Assembly: GCA_034359265.1 (NCBI GenBank)
Contig: CP136896.1
Location: 14,973,501 to 15,037,500 of the forward strand
Length of the DNA stretch: 64,000 nt
From: Canna indica
Taxonomy: Eukaryota > Streptophyta > Magnoliopsida > Zingiberales > Cannaceae
Direction of reading: 5' to 3'
The translations under genes and the position numbers were made by a program. Within the stretch, counting starts at the first letter, position 1; the number at the start of each line of letters is the position of its first letter. Shown here piece by piece: positions 20,990-35,000 of the stretch. Below the pieces are notes generated by a model, which was given only the letters and a program-made list of their open reading frames with translations, was not told where the DNA came from and did not search any database.

Positions 20990-23110
20990 TCTAATTATAT
21001 TTATTTTTTACGGCTACGGTTCGAGAAGTGAGTTCTTGATGAGGAATTCTTCGCAGGACCCCCCGATGATTACCACCTGTCACCCCTATACCCACCGACT
21101 CTTCGCCTTCGACCACTATCCCCCCACCTCCGGCCATCATCCCTTCAGTTGATCCAAGCCCGTTGACATCAAGACATGCCACAACGGCCTAACAGAATTC
21201 TCCCTCCGCCACCCGAGGGAGAGTCGCGCATATCAATTATTGCACGCGGAAGAAGGTAAGTAGATACATTAATTATTCCTTATAATTTATTTATAATTCA
21301 ATATATCATAATATAGAATTGTAATATATTTGGTGCAAATTTGAGCAGGAGGACATCCCACGCATGATAGCAGGGACGATCCGAAAGTTCATGCACGGGG
21401 TGTGGCCTACATGATCTCACGTGCCCCGTGAGCATATGGATTTACTTGGCGAGAGTTCTCGGTAAGTATATTTATTAAACTAATATTAATGTTAAATATC
21501 GATCGATAATAATAAATTTATTTTTGTGCAGACTCATTATACATGATCGGAGGACCAAACTCCTTTTGTAGAGGTTGCATGGGAGCGCATTGTCGCGCTC
21601 GCTACAACGGGCTACTTCAGCAGGCCCGTAAAACCGTGATGAGGCAGCTGGGGGCCACACAGATTGGACAAACTCGGGGACACACCCCCAAGTGGATTCC
21701 TGGACCTGAGTAGGACTAGCTCGTTGAGCGGTAGGACATGCCTGAGTGGCAGGAGGTCTCCCGGACAGCATCGAGAAACCGCATGTCCGGGGGGATGGCA
21801 CGGGGGGGGGGGAGCCACACTGGTGGCTCCGTGTCTTTTGCGGTGCATGAGCGTCATATGATATGTATAATTTTCTTATGTTTAATTAAATTATATATTG
21901 TGTATAATGATACTAATGTATTTATTTTCTAATGTAAAACGCGGGTGGCAGAGGATGGCATCGTCCAACACCCCTCGCTGATGAAGGTGTTTGAGCGCAC
22001 TCACCGTCGACGACAATGAGCGGGGGACTACATCGATAGTAGGGCATCGATCATCATGTTAAGTATTTATGTCTATTTGATTTACACAATTTTTATTTGT
22101 AGTTTATATATATATATAGTATTTAAAATATAAACGCGTGTAGGAGACATACACGAGGATCGTGATCAAGCGCAGAGGCACACCGCAGGAGTTTGACACG
22201 GAAGCATGGTCGAGGCCGCAGGTGGCTGGGAGCACGGTCGTGTTTATGGCTTTGCGGACAGTGGCCATACATATACCGATGATGTCCCTGTCGTCGTCCT
22301 CCTCGACCCAGTCGACACTCCCGACCTTGTCGTTGTTGACTCCACCGCCTCCACCACAGTCGTGAGATTTGGTTTACTGTATTTTGATTATATTTTGACA
22401 CTTGTTAGCCTCCGTTTGAGGCTAAGATACTTGATAGATGTTCATATACTTTACATTTGATATTTTGATACGTTTTTGCCTCCGTTTGAGGTATATAGTT
22501 GTTTATATACTTGATAGTTATATATATATATATATACTTTACATTTGATATTTGATACTTGTTTGCCTCCGATTTGATGCTTAGATTGATGATATTTAAG
22601 TACAACTTGTATGGTTGGTTGAAAATGTATATGTATGATATTCTGTGGTTGTAAATAAATTGTAATGTATAAATATTATTGTATACAGGAATTTTCATAA
22701 TTTTAATTTTTTTCAATTACAGTATATAACTTCAGCCACAGTTTGCCCACAACTTACCTACGGCTGATCGTCACTAGGCCGTGGCTGAAAGCGTATCGTA
22801 AATGGCTGATGGTTTGGACAGTACAAAATATCACAGTTGCTAATAATATCACCGATGGCTCTGAGCCGCGACTGATGTGTTTAAATCAGAGACAGTCACC
22901 AAGGGTCGTCACTGATGTGTTTAAATCAGCAACAGCGCGCGCGACTGTCACTGATGATTACTTGTGACGGTCGTTGTCAGCCATCACAAATTATCTAAGA
23001 CACACACAAAAGTGACGGTCTTTTGCCACGACCCGCGTCGTCCGTGATAGTCTTCACCGACGATTCAGCAACAGTGCAAGTCGTCGATGACAGTGACTAT
23101 TCTAGTAGTG
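20990..23110 (+). mobile_element. Truncated second CACTA copy
   Basis: The segment 22130-23110 corresponds block by block to 18600-19766 of the first CACTA and ends with the terminal repeat TTCTAGTAGTG at 23110. Subterminal words of the GTCACTGATG type are present. The left terminal repeat and the TNP2 gene are missing, and the left border is unclear (about 20900-20990). It retains a part of the Transposase_24-type gene that the first copy has lost. The two copies therefore carry complementary remnants of the same family. Confidence 0.8.
21340..22370 (+). pseudogene. Ptta/En/Spm-type transposase (Transposase_24) remnant
   Basis: Spread over several AT-rich, possibly intronic gaps, the frames give M-A-R-G-G-G-S-H-T-G-G-S-V-S-F (21795-21840) and H-E-R-H-M, then Q-H-P-S-L-M-K-V-F-E-R-T-H-R-R-R (21968-22015) and D-Y-I-D-S-R-A-S. 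These are the HTGGS and HTHRK-type motifs of plant Transposase_24. The last piece, 22144-22280, has E-T-Y-T-R-I-V-I-K-R-R-G-T-P-Q-E-F-D-T-E-A-W. A run of nine G near 21800 and a stop after R-R-R-Q show decay. No intact start was found. Confidence 0.7.
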
Positions 23111-23274
23111 ATATTCCAAAGGGGATGCACCTAAGATCAAATATTTTGGGTCGACTTCCATGGAAAATTCAAATTTTCTTTTCAGACTTTCTTTTTGATG
23201 TTGCGATCACATAAAAACATAAGCTTTGAGGCTCAATAGCTAAATACATGACAATAGATTCAAAGAAAGTGTCA

Positions 23275-23415
23275 ATGAATGAATGAGAACATCTCGTAGT
23301 TAGTAGTCTTATCCACGGAGATATCAACGTGTGGTAGTGAACAGTCATTTTTTTGGCAAGCCTTGTTAAGATCTTGGAAATCAATGGAAAGACAAACTTG
23401 TGCACTCTTCCTTCT
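23275..23415 (-). pseudogene. Gypsy-type reverse transcriptase scrap, minus strand
   Basis: The minus strand encodes Q-V-C-L-S-I-D-F-Q-D-L-N-K-A-C-Q-K-N-D then S-L-P-H-V-D-I and Y-E-M-F-S-F-I. This is the first RT block of many plant Ty3 elements (family form VCVDFRDLNKACPKDDFPLPHID). It differs from the RT of the three chromovirus copies here, so it comes from another gypsy lineage. About 45 codons survive and a stop follows. Nothing else of the element was recognised nearby. Confidence 0.7.
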
Positions 23416-23738
23416 TCACCGTTGACTACTTCATTACATTCTCTATAGGTAAATAAAAATTTAACAATAATTCAAGCATTAAGGATCGAGGCTAAATTTA
23501 TATTCCAAAAATAACCAACTTTGAGAAGCAAAATGGCATTATTTAGTAGAGTAAGTGTTCTAGATATTGAGAATCTAAATTACAAAAAAAAAAAAAATAC
23601 AAGTAAAAATCATAGATACCAAAGTGCAAAATTTAGTACGAGAGTAGAAAGTTTACGATGCATAATTTCCCATATAAACAACTTCACCTCTAGAGGGACA
23701 GAAATCTTCCATAATCAGACCAACAATTTGACCTCTTA

Positions 23739-24155
23739 GGTCTTGTTTGGATGAGGTAAAACATGATTTAATAATGTATATAATATGGTATGATATCGTA
23801 TGTTATAGTACTGTAATTTCTATTATTCTGTTTGGAAAGATAGTATGATATGATACAGTTAAATGACAACAGCTAAGTCGATCAAGAATGATAAGTAAAA
23901 ATCTAATCTGATATAGGTAAATAAAGGGCATAAAAGAAATATAAATTTTTATTATGGGTATTTTAAAAATAAAATTTCATAAAATCATGAGAAACCACCA
24001 AATTCATAGTTTAAAATTTTGACCAAAATGCATGATTTTTAAACCATGAGATTACCATCATAAACCATGACCATCCTTTGAAAATCTTCCCAAACAAAAA
24101 ATTGAATAATAACATATCATGTAAAATCATATTTTATCATGAAACAAACAAAGTC
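23739..24155. mobile_element. MITE, Harbinger-like
   Basis: A 417-bp AT-rich segment with ends GGTCTTGTTTG and CAAACAAAGTC is flanked by TTA at 23736-23738 and 24156-24158. The interior has inverted pieces such as AAAACATGATTTAA and the ATGATAAAATATGAT type. The 3-bp TTA/TAA target is the PIF/Harbinger habit. No ORF. Confidence 0.5.
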
Positions 24156-24158
24156 TTA

Positions 24159-25310
24159 ATAAGGTTGGATACATGGTTCCTAAGAAATAAATAAGCTAAC
24201 GTAGTGATAACTATCCCCATTAAGCTAACGTATCATTAGTTCAGAACTCACTTATCCTCATTAAGACTACAAGGCAAATCAATCATTTCAGTGAACCCCT
24301 ATAGAACCTGTCCAAACATGTTAATATAGGTAACTTCATTCCATTGTTGATTATGAATTAAATTCGAAACACAATAGATAGATATCTAGATAATATATAA
24401 CAAGTAGGTTTCAGAGATGCATAATCCAATTATCATTAACAATAGAAGTAGGCATTCCAGAACCAATAAATCATAAAGAAATCAGTATTCATTTCAACAA
24501 AAGAAAATATAAGTAATCTCCAATATAAGTAAACAAATTATGCCTTCAGATTCCTTTATTCGATTAAAGAAAGTGCATGCCTATGAAAAGAAATATATAT
24601 GATATACACATATTTGCAGTGAATGAAGATAAAGAATCGGATCCCTGGCCGTAGTGCTCAAAAGTCAAAACTGCAATATAAAACAAGATAACAGAATCTC
24701 TGAGCAAATAAATGACACCACAACCCGTTCCTCAAAAAGCTTACACAAACAAGGCAATCTGCAACTGAGGGCTTTTTAGAACAGTATAAATTTCTGGTAC
24801 TCAGTTGCCTATGCATCATTGCACATTGGATCTACGGGGGGACTACTATAAACTTAAATTCCTCAGTAGCATTAGTAAAATAAGGAACAAAGAGACTCAG
24901 CTTCGCCTTCTCATGATAGTAAAATCTTGTTGAATAGTCACATTGTGCAAAACTCCGAAGGAGCAAACACAGAAGCAAGAATGATCCAATAAAATTGTGT
25001 GATGACAAGCTCACAATACCTGCTGGGAGAAGTCAAATTATAATAATAATAATAATAATAATGATACAGCACGCAATTAATGCACTTAATCATATGCTGG
25101 ATATGAAATTTTCTTTCATCTCTTGATCTGTAACATCACAACCACCACCACTCCAAGATTTGGAGAGATGGGAATCAAGGAAACAATACAAAAAAGGGTG
25201 GGGTGGATGACTAATATCACATTTTCCCTTACTTTTACATTCCTTAGGAGAGCACCATACTAAATCTCTGAATTAGCAGCAATTGCATTGTCTAACTTAT
25301 ATACACTGGC
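24159..25310. other. Region downstream of BRM, no second gene seen
   Basis: No convincing ORF. It should include the BRM 3' UTR, which runs leftwards from 25310. A minus-strand AATAAA occurs at 24555-24560 but is far away and unproven. An (AAT)n microsatellite lies at about 25037-25062. Confidence 0.4.
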
Positions 25311-26003
25311 TCACATATGGCTTGGCCGCCTTTTACCAGTATCTGTCCTCGTTCGCTTTACAGGCTTAGCCCATTGGACATCATTTATACTATGGAACCC
25401 TCCATCAAATTGCTGTTTGTCATGATATGTCGGGCCTAATGCAGATATAGCCTGTTGAGCTGGATGTGAATCACTTTGAACCTTGGTGTTTCTTGTCATA
25501 CTTGGTGAGGGTGCATGGCCCAGCAATCCCTGACTGGTTGCAACCAATGATGTCGCCCGACCTGGGTTAGATGGAGATGTAGGACTACTTATCTGCTTCA
25601 CAGCTGATTTGTCCCTGTCTTTCCTCCTTTTCTTGCAGATTACTAGATCACCTGGGTGTGCCAAGAGCTGTGAACAGTCAGGCGCCTGTTGCCTTGCACC
25701 TCCAGCAGTTGATCTTGATTCTTTCTGAGGCTTTAAAGTATGCGACCTGCTTTTCCCCTCATCAAGAACAGGAGTCAACCCACCAGCCGAGGCCTTGTTG
25801 AGCCCAGAGCTTGTCTCTGTCTTGTTGGCGGCCGGGTGCCGCTTGGTTTCACTTACAGGAATCTGCCTTGGAGATGGAGTCACAGCTCCACCAGGACTAG
25901 GAAATGTTACTGCATTCTTTGCTTCATGGAAATCCGCATCTGGAAATGCAATCTTCATGATGTCAAAAAAAAGTTCTTGAAGCTTTACTGCCTCAGACTT
26001 CAC
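25311..26003 (-). CDS. BRM: BRM coding exon 14 and stop
   Basis: 230 codons plus stop. Starts [14 protein letters not shown], the last bromodomain helix, then a Ser/Pro-rich tail with a [10 protein letters not shown] basic cluster. Ends K-R-R-P-S-H-M before the stop. Acceptor ATGCAG|GTGAAG. Confidence 0.9.
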   Translation of the reverse strand: MKSEAVKLQELFFDIMKIAFPDADFHEAKNAVTFPSPGGAVTPSPRQIPVSETKRHPAANKTETSSGLNKASAGGLTPVLDEGKSRSHTLKPQKESRSTAGGARQQAPDCSQLLAHPGDLVICKKRRKDRDKSAVKQISSPTSPSNPGRATSLVATSQGLLGHAPSPSMTRNTKVQSDSHPAQQAISALGPTYHDKQQFDGGFHSINDVQWAKPVKRTRTDTGKRRPSHM

Positions 26004-29000
26004 CTGCATGAATGAGGAAAACGAGTAAAGGGATCAGCTTTACTACTTCAGACTTCACAAGTAAAAAAAAATAAACAAGGAATTTCCCAAAACCGAATTT
26101 TCTTCAAGGGAAATTCCAATAAAAGGTGTGGAAATTCTCAGATCCGGAGTATAATATTCGTAATACCCATTTTACCCATCTGCAAAGTCTCTAGCGCATT
26201 AGAGACTTTAGTCGAAGATTTAAAAAAATAAAATTGTTAAAAAATAATTTTAATTTATAAAATATATTTTTAATGATAAAAATGAAATGTTAGAGTCTAA
26301 AACAATATTTTCAACCAAACTCTCTAATGCATTAAATACTTTTGCACAAAGTGAATAAAACTAAATTTAAATTAAAAATTATGAAAGATTTTGATGCAAA
26401 ATATTTTTAAAAAACCATAGCACCTCTTTTCTATCATAAAAAAATCATTTCATGAATTAAAATTAATTTTTTGGAGTTATGAAACTATTTAGACTTTGGG
26501 CAAAAGTTTATAGAACTAAATTTAAATTAAAAATAGTGAAATATTTTGGTCCAAAATATTTTTTGACCCTACCACCTCTCTCTATACTATAAAATATATA
26601 TTTCATAAATTAAAATTAAGTTTTTTTAGAATTGTAAAGTTATTATAAACTTTGGGGGCAAAAGTCTCTAATGTGTTAGACTTTTGTCCAAAATCTAGAA
26701 TAGTTTTATAATTATAAAAAATAAAATTTAATTCCTAATATATATTTATAATATAAAAGATGTGCTAGAGTCTATATAAAATATTTTGAACAAAAAATAT
26801 TTTATTTTTGAATTTAAATCTAGTTTTATAGAATTTCGGCAAAAGTCTAATACGTTGAAAACTTTTGCTGAAAGTCTAAAATGATTTCATAGCTCTGAAA
26901 AAATTATTTTTAATTCATGAAATATTTTTTTATAATACAAAAAAGGTACCAAGATCTTAAAAAATATCTTTGGATTAAAATATTTGACTATTTTTAATTT
27001 AAATTTAATTTTATAGACTTTGTTCAAAATCCTCTAATGCATTAGAGAGTTTGATCGAAAATATTTTTTTAGACTCTAACATCTCTTTTTTATCATAATA
27101 AACATATTTATAAATTATAATTATAATTTAAAAATTATATCTTTTTTAAAATTTTGGCGAAAGTCTCTAATGCATTAAAGAGGCGTAAAATAGGTATCAT
27201 GAATATTCCGTTCCGGATCTAGGAATTCTTTTGAAAAAAATTAAATAGTCCTAGTTACTTTTCTTAGGCATCAAAAAATTTGGAGCATTAAGGAGTTATC
27301 AGACATTAATTTCCAGTAAACTATGAATAAGTGCAAAATGCGTTTTACTAATGTTGAAAGAATTTAGGTTAGTAAGAGAATATTTGAAAATCAATACAGC
27401 TGTATTGATAATATAATTTCTTATGTTGCCATATTTTAAACTTGGGTGTACAATATCCATAGTTGTATAACATTGAGCAATCATAGAACAATGAGCAATC
27501 AATTAACAGTGACATATTATCCGCATTCACGAAGATATGCAATACCCACATTTTTATTAAAGGATGCTATATTCTTAGCTATACGATTCATTGTTGTTCA
27601 TTAATTCCCATTTAATTGTTCTTTGACTTTTAATCACATAATAATTTACTTTCAATTTATAAAAATCATACTTATTTTGAAGAAGCAGTAATAAAGTCAA
27701 ACATACAAGTTATACTATCATAAAATGGTTGTATGCTCTAAAGTCCTTATTTTACATGGTCATCATGCATCTTTCCATTATCTTTCATTTTAATAATAAT
27801 ATTATTTCCTACATTTAAGCTCAAGTATATAACATTCTCTAGTTCTATAATAATGATCAATGAATTAACAAGGTCTCACTTAATCTTCTTAAAAGGTATA
27901 CAATACCTAGACAATACCTAGATTTTACATTAAAGGCAATAATATCAATAGCTATATGCTTCATACTTCATATTCATATTTCAATATTTATTGAAAATAT
28001 GAGATGGATGTATGTTGATTGTTCATTAATTAAAATTTCATCGCCCTTTTATCCACACATTTTTATTCATCAAAATCAGATTCATTTAGAATGTAGTACT
28101 AATAAAGTCAAACATAATAGTTAATCACAATCATAAAATGGTTGTCATGCTCTAAAATATCAGCTTGTTTACATGATTTTTTTTTTTTGTTAACCAATAC
28201 CCTGATTTAGTCCACACGAGGTGTTCATGGATAGTCATGTTGATTAATGGTGCTATTACCATTTTCAACTTAAGCATTGGGCCAATATTTCAGGCATTTG
28301 AGGTCAAAGAATCCACAATCAATACTTGACTATTTCTTTGCTACAATTTGAAACACCACCCAGATTCCACCCTCATAAGACCTATAAGTTTAATTGTTTT
28401 GATCTATAAATTTGCCCGAACTGCCAAACTGGTCCTCTGAGGTTGGATGTGATTCCTCCAAAGATCCTTACAGCCATAATATATTAGTTTAAAACTTTAA
28501 ATCCATAGTAGTAATATATTAATACTAAGGGTGCATTTGTTTCACACTTAAGCACGGTACAGAATTGGACAAGTCGTCCATTCCTATGTGAAACAAAAAG
28601 GAATAAACCACTGTCCTGTGCAACCATTGTCCTCCATAGTCTTGTACCGTGCAGTTTGCAAAATGAACGCACCCTAAATTTTTATTATTGCCACAACATT
28701 AAATTGATGGTAGTAATAGTATTATATGAATATAAATATTAATGCCAATATAATATGTTAGTTATATTATACTTGCTGGTGATAATTGAAAAAACCCTTT
28801 AAAGCAAAGACAAATTTATACTCTTATGTTTTCAAAATCACAGGAAGTTTTGTGGGAAGTAGCATTTTCTTAGGAACCATAATTTGGCCCCACTTTGCAT
28901 ACTTCCCAACCAAAGAGGGAAAGGTTCTACTTTCCAAGTTGTAATTCCCACAAGACTTCCTATCAACCAAATGACCCCTAAATTCTTAGTTGTTTGCTTC

Positions 29001-32000
29001 AAGCAATAGTATGATAATAGTTTGTTGTTATTTATATTTTATTTTTCTATTTTTTCTAAATATTATGTTTTTGTAATATTTTTAAATTGTTATTTTATTT
29101 TCCCAAGTGATTCTGATCCCACTAATCCAATCAAATCAATCCGCTCAACATCTCATTTTTTCTTTCAACTTTTCGGTACCCACTTAAATTCCAATTTTTT
29201 CTAACAACGATAAGGACCCTCTCCTCTGTTGTTATCCAAATTTATGGCAAATATTGGTTGTGCAATGTTCCCTTTGCTCCTTGCTCCTCTTGAGTGCATG
29301 GGTTTCAGTAGAGATGGAGTCAAATATTGATTTTAAGTTAAAAAAATGATTATTGATCTGAGTCTGGAATATAAATCAGCCAACCAGAGAACATGTGTGA
29401 TACTGTGATGAAATTGTATGTGATATAGTAATGCCAATCATGATGAGTTTCTTGCTACATGCAGTTGATGGGATGATTGGAGCATAAATGACGAGACAGA
29501 AGGGAAGGGAAACAGAGCAAGAAAACCAAAATTAGGCTCCAAATGTTAGCATATTTAAAGATATGCATCCACACAACTAAAAAAAGATAGATGAGGAAAG
29601 AAATATTTAAAGGGAACTAATAAAAGTAAATATATCAAAAAACCTAGGAGACTAAAATTAGCACTATCTAACATTAGATTGGCGAAATAAAACAAAGGCT
29701 ACCAAACATTTTTTTCACTATGGCATGCTTTCGTTAAAGATCCACAAAATTTGTGAGCAGATACAATAGCAAACAAACTTCCTTTCTTCATTTAGAATGA
29801 ACACAAAAATGCTCATGCAGTTAGGAAACTCGAAAAGAGTTGTGGAGGAAAAAGAAAATACAATCATCCTACAAAGAGATATGAAAATATTAATTGAACA
29901 AGAAGAAAAATGCAGAAAATGAAGACAATAAAGTCATACCTCATAGGAATAGTTATAATTTCGCACAATATTTTTCAGCATCAACTGCAAATCCGCTATA
30001 AAATCCATCACACCATTGTATCCTGAGCTGTCCACACGTTGTTCAATTGTTTGCAGGTCTAGGACATTGCTGCTTGAGGCACCTCGAATAGATGTAGAAT
30101 TTGCATGTCCTCTCCACCAATCTGACAAAAGTGGTAGGAGTTGATTCCCATCTTTTTGTATCCTCCTTTGGAGCTTGCTAATAACATTCTTGCACTGAAA
30201 TAAAAATAAGATGGATTGCAGGCTATTCAGAAAAGGCAGAACAAGGAAAATTGGCACATAGAATAGGAAAAACTAAGCACGTCAAGGAATATATAATACA
30301 ATTAACAAGAAAGACAGCAGCACCTACAACTAACCAGAAAGTGCAGATAACAACCAAACTTGGTAGAATTGTCATTTTCTGGAAGGCACAATATCAATCA
30401 ATACTATCTACCAATATGTGCAAAGATGAATCCAGAACAACAACAACCTATGATATATATCCAAGTATCGTAACCTTTGCTTGCAGCCAACAGAAGTTGG
30501 GACTACTTGTTATGGTAGCAAAAAGAATATTTGGAAACTAGTACAATTTTCACCCTCTTAAAATCCTACCAAAGTAAGGATATTAGAGGCAGGTCAGGTA
30601 TTGATCCACCTTTCTGAAGCAGTATTTTCTTTAATTGTCATGGAAGTGCGCGTGGCTGCTTGCATAGACATAAGTTTTTTAGACAATTCTTTTTCTGAAC
30701 TAAAAATCATAATAGTGATGTTGGGTGCTGGTGACAACCATAGTAGCCATGAAAGATGAAGAGATGGTGCATGGTTGTAGCGGTAACAATGCAAAATTGC
30801 AAATAGTAATGTTTCTCACTGGTTGCAGTAGCAATAATAGTGATGGTGGTGACAGAACAAGATCGGCAGTGTGCTTATTGATGGCAGTAGTAATAGTGAC
30901 AATGGTTGCATCAGTGGGTGATGGCAATGACAGTAGCAACATGGCTGATGATCATGGTAGTAGTAGTAATGCCAGATAAAGAACCATTTAAATAGCTAGT
31001 TGAGACAATATGGCTTGTTGTTATCTTTGATTATCTATATTATTTATTTTAGGTGATCATGACAGTGACACTGGACACCATTTTCAAACACTACGAGCCT
31101 ATGACCATCTTCATCCTGATCTTGAAAACCTATTAAGTCATAATCCATTAATCCATTTGTCTCAAATGACTTTTGGATACGTTACTTCCCATCCACAATA
31201 TACTTTTGATCCACAAAAATACATCTTATGGCTACCAGATCTATGATCTAAACTACCAGACTTGTTTCCAATTAAACCTAGGAGGCTTTTTTCTTCTCAA
31301 ACAAATCGAGTGAAAAGATAAATTTAACCTGATCCCCCAAAGCAATCTTACAATGCTATGAACAAGTACATAGTGGTGGTAATCCATGTGGAACTCAAAT
31401 ACTAATTATAGACTTTTAGAACCTTGATCATAGAGACATGCAAGCGTAGAGTGAACAAAAATTTCCAAGTAGTGTTACTCCTTATTTTGTGAAAGACTTC
31501 CATAGTTCCAAATAAAATCATAATTCACAAAGTAACTAGAGTAATTATACAAGGAACATTACACAAGTTTGATAAAGCTAAAAATTGAAGCATAAAAAAA
31601 TGCAGAGAAACAATATCTTGGGACACACCTTTCTTTGGGTGCTGTCTGACATTTTTGAGCCTGCATATCTTGGGACACTGGAGCTTATGGCTTTGCTACT
31701 CCAGCTTTCCATAGAATGCTCATAACCATCTTCTGCAGATGTAGACAACCTGCCAGACTTCTGCACAACAGGAGGTGAACATACTCTTGATGATGAATTA
31801 CGTTTCTTCTTCAAAGATGGATTATTCCTTTTCGGCCCTCCTGAACCAGCCTCAACAAATGGATTAGATTCTTCAGCTAAGGACTGTGTAAGCTTTGTAT
31901 GGTTCACCTGCAAGAGTTGCCAAGAACCATGCTGAAAGGGAGTTTTATGACTACTCGATTTATCTTCTGTTTTCTCCACACAATATCTTGGGCGAAGCCG

Positions 32001-35000
32001 AATACTGCGTTTACGCCTTATTTTTGGCTGTACAACCTGCTCATCCTCTACATCATCATTGTCATGAATAAAACTATCTGATTGATGCACATCCATGAGG
32101 GAATCGCCTGAAACCGCAATTTCCCCTTCCTCTAGCTCATCCAGCTGCAGAATTCCAGATCAAAAAGATAAAGATATACAATGGTTAGAGGAGAATATAT
32201 AATCAAATAAATATAACTTGAAAACAGTAGGTTGCCTGCACCATCTTTTTCGAAGAAGACCCTGGCCTGGCATCCAAAGCAGAAATTGATCCAAATTTTT
32301 GTGATGGCGTGCACGGGGTTGCAGGCTGCAGCAATCTACGACTACCAGAAGATCCTGTTGAACCAGCTTCATCAAATGCATCAACATTTCTGCTGCCCTC
32401 CATTGCATGGGAAAAATCTTCACCACCACTATCACAGACAAGTCCTTCCTCTGCTTGATCTTTGGAACTTGGTAGCACATCACCTGCATCATAGAACTCT
32501 TCATCTTCAAATTCTAGCATATCTCCCTCTTCTTCGTATGGATTTCTCTCATCTGAGTCAACATCATCATTGTTATTTTCTTCATCATCAGATTCTTTGT
32601 ATATGGGAAACTTTTTGGCTGTGGATGAACCCTTAGGGCGGCCTCTTCTCTTCTCTGTTTTACAGGGGGATGAACCAGAATGCACGCCATTTTGTTCGAT
32701 TTCAATGGTACTAGACAAAATGTTCTTTGACGATTTCTTAGACATACTAGCAACTACAGAATCTAGTTCTCTAGAACTAGCTCGAAGCCACTTGGGAACT
32801 TCATTGTATTTCACCATATCCCCGCTCCAATCAAGTTCCTCGTCCATTTGATCAAACAACTCGACTTCTTCTTCACTACGAGCAATCATGCAATTTACCT
32901 CATGAAGAGAGGGAACATCATGCACAGTTTCCTGGAATCTCTCTTCATCATGCAGTAATGTCTCCAAAGTCAGACGCCTTTCTTCATGAGTTGTTCTTTG
33001 ATCAAATCGACCTGCATTTATGACTTCATCAGCCATATCTATCTTATATTGTTGAATATTGTTCCGTATAAGGCTTTCAATTGATCCCATGTACCGATCC
33101 TTGCCAGCAAGATCATCCTCTGAATCTTCTGCACCCTCATGCCTCATCTCATCCTCCTTTTGGTAGCTGGAAACTTTGTCGACAACAGCTTCTAAGTATA
33201 TGACTTTTACCTCTCTGGTTTGTCCAATTCGATGAGCTCGAGCAACAGCCTGCTCTTCATTTTGTGGATTTGGATCAGGATCATATATCACAACTGTATC
33301 CGCAGTCTGGAGATTAAGACCTCTTCCAGCAGCACGAATGCTAAGTAAGAAGATAAAGCAATCAGAATTAGGGCTGTTGAAGTCCACAATTGCTGACTCA
33401 CGATCTTCTAGTGTAGTTGTACCATCTATTCGTCGGTAGACAAGCTGCCGCCACTGCAGATATTCTTCTAATATATCAAGAAGTTTTGTCATTGTACTGA
33501 AAAGAAGAACTCGATGGCCTGTTTTCTGAAGTTTAATGAGAATTCTATCAAGAATCCAAAGTTTCCCACATGATCTAACAATAAATTCATTAGAGTAGCT
33601 ACTGAAGTAAGGATAGTTAAGCAAAGGATGATTGCAAACTTTCCTCAGCTCCATACACCTATTGTTAAGATTCCTATACATTTTAACTTGGTACATGGGA
33701 TTCTTTTGAACCTTGCGCATCTCATCTTCAGGATCAACCCTAAGAGTACCAGTAGATCTAATCCAATCATAGATGGCACCTTGAAAAGCTGACATTCTAC
33801 ATCTCAGAACAATAGGGACCTGCAATCATGTGTCATTAAGAATATGCAGCAAAGTGTAGCCAAAATTTACACTTAAGTATACTAACCTTAGGAGGAAGCG
33901 AGCCTTCAACATCCTCCACGCGCCTCCTCAGCATGAAAGGTTCGAGAATCTGATGCAGTCGATGGATAATGATTACCTTCTTTTCAGTCTCGAGCCAGTC
34001 ATCCTCCTCTGGATTATGTGAAGGAAGGTCTTTCTGAAAGGGCTTTGAAAACCAATCGTGAAATGCTTTGCGGTTATCAAAGATTTCTGGAAGAAGTACA
34101 TTTAAGAGGGACCATAGTTCCTTCAAATCATTCTGAAGTAAAATACCAAAGACAGGTTGTCAATGCAACAGAAGGCAAGCCTTGATTTAAGCCAGGTACC
34201 AAAAGGTATAAATAGGTTTAATGTACAGGAAAAATAAACACTCAAGCATGGTTTAAAATCTCGGTACCGGTACCGGTTTCTGTCACCGGCCGGTACCGGT
34301 TTCGGTCACCGGCCGGTACCGGTATATACCGACCGTACCGTACCGACACAAGGTACGGACCGGTATGAAAATGCATACCGGCCGGGTTTTTTTTTTTTTC
34401 TTCGTGACATACCGCCCGGTATCGCCCATACCGGGCGGTATGAGCCATATACCGCCCGGTATACACAATATACCCGGTTTTTTCAAATACCGGGTATATC
34501 GTATACCGGAAACCTAAAAAACCGGTAAATACCGGACTTACCGTACCGTACCGACCGAGATTTTAAACCTTACACTCAAGCATGGTTTCAAATACCGTAC
34601 CGTACCGCCCGGTACGGCCAGTATTTACCGATTTTTTGAAAAAACGGTATACGAGATACCCAGTATTGGGCGATACCGAGTATCTCGGTAAATACCGCCC
34701 AGTATGAGCGGTATTTGATGTCATACCAAGCGGTATTGCCCCGTATGACGTAACAGCTCTTAAAAAGAGCCGTTGCTACAGTGGCATATAGCCGTTTGGG
34801 GCCGGATTTAAAATATTGTATTCATGTATTTGACATTTGAATATTAAATTTAAGTATTTCTTGATCAATTATGTGTTATTGAAGTTATTTTTAACAGCAA
34901 AAACAAAAAAACAAAAAAAAATTGGCCGGTATGCTTTTTTTGTACCGGCTCGTACCGTGTGTCGGTACGATACGGTACCGGTACATACCGGTACCAGTAT

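Noticed and set aside
20991..21182. Minus-strand Gly/Val-rich ORF
   Set aside because: Antisense to the CACTA fragment; the plus strand carries the recognisable transposase text.
24832..25014. 60-codon minus-strand ORF with a hydrophobic start, downstream of BRM
   Set aside because: It resembles a signal peptide only by composition. It lies in the probable BRM 3' region, has no domain and is too short to support.
30594..30979. Met/Thr/Ser-rich ORFs in BRM intron 12
   Set aside because: Low-complexity GATGGTAGTAGTAA-type sequence inside an intron; no homology recognised.
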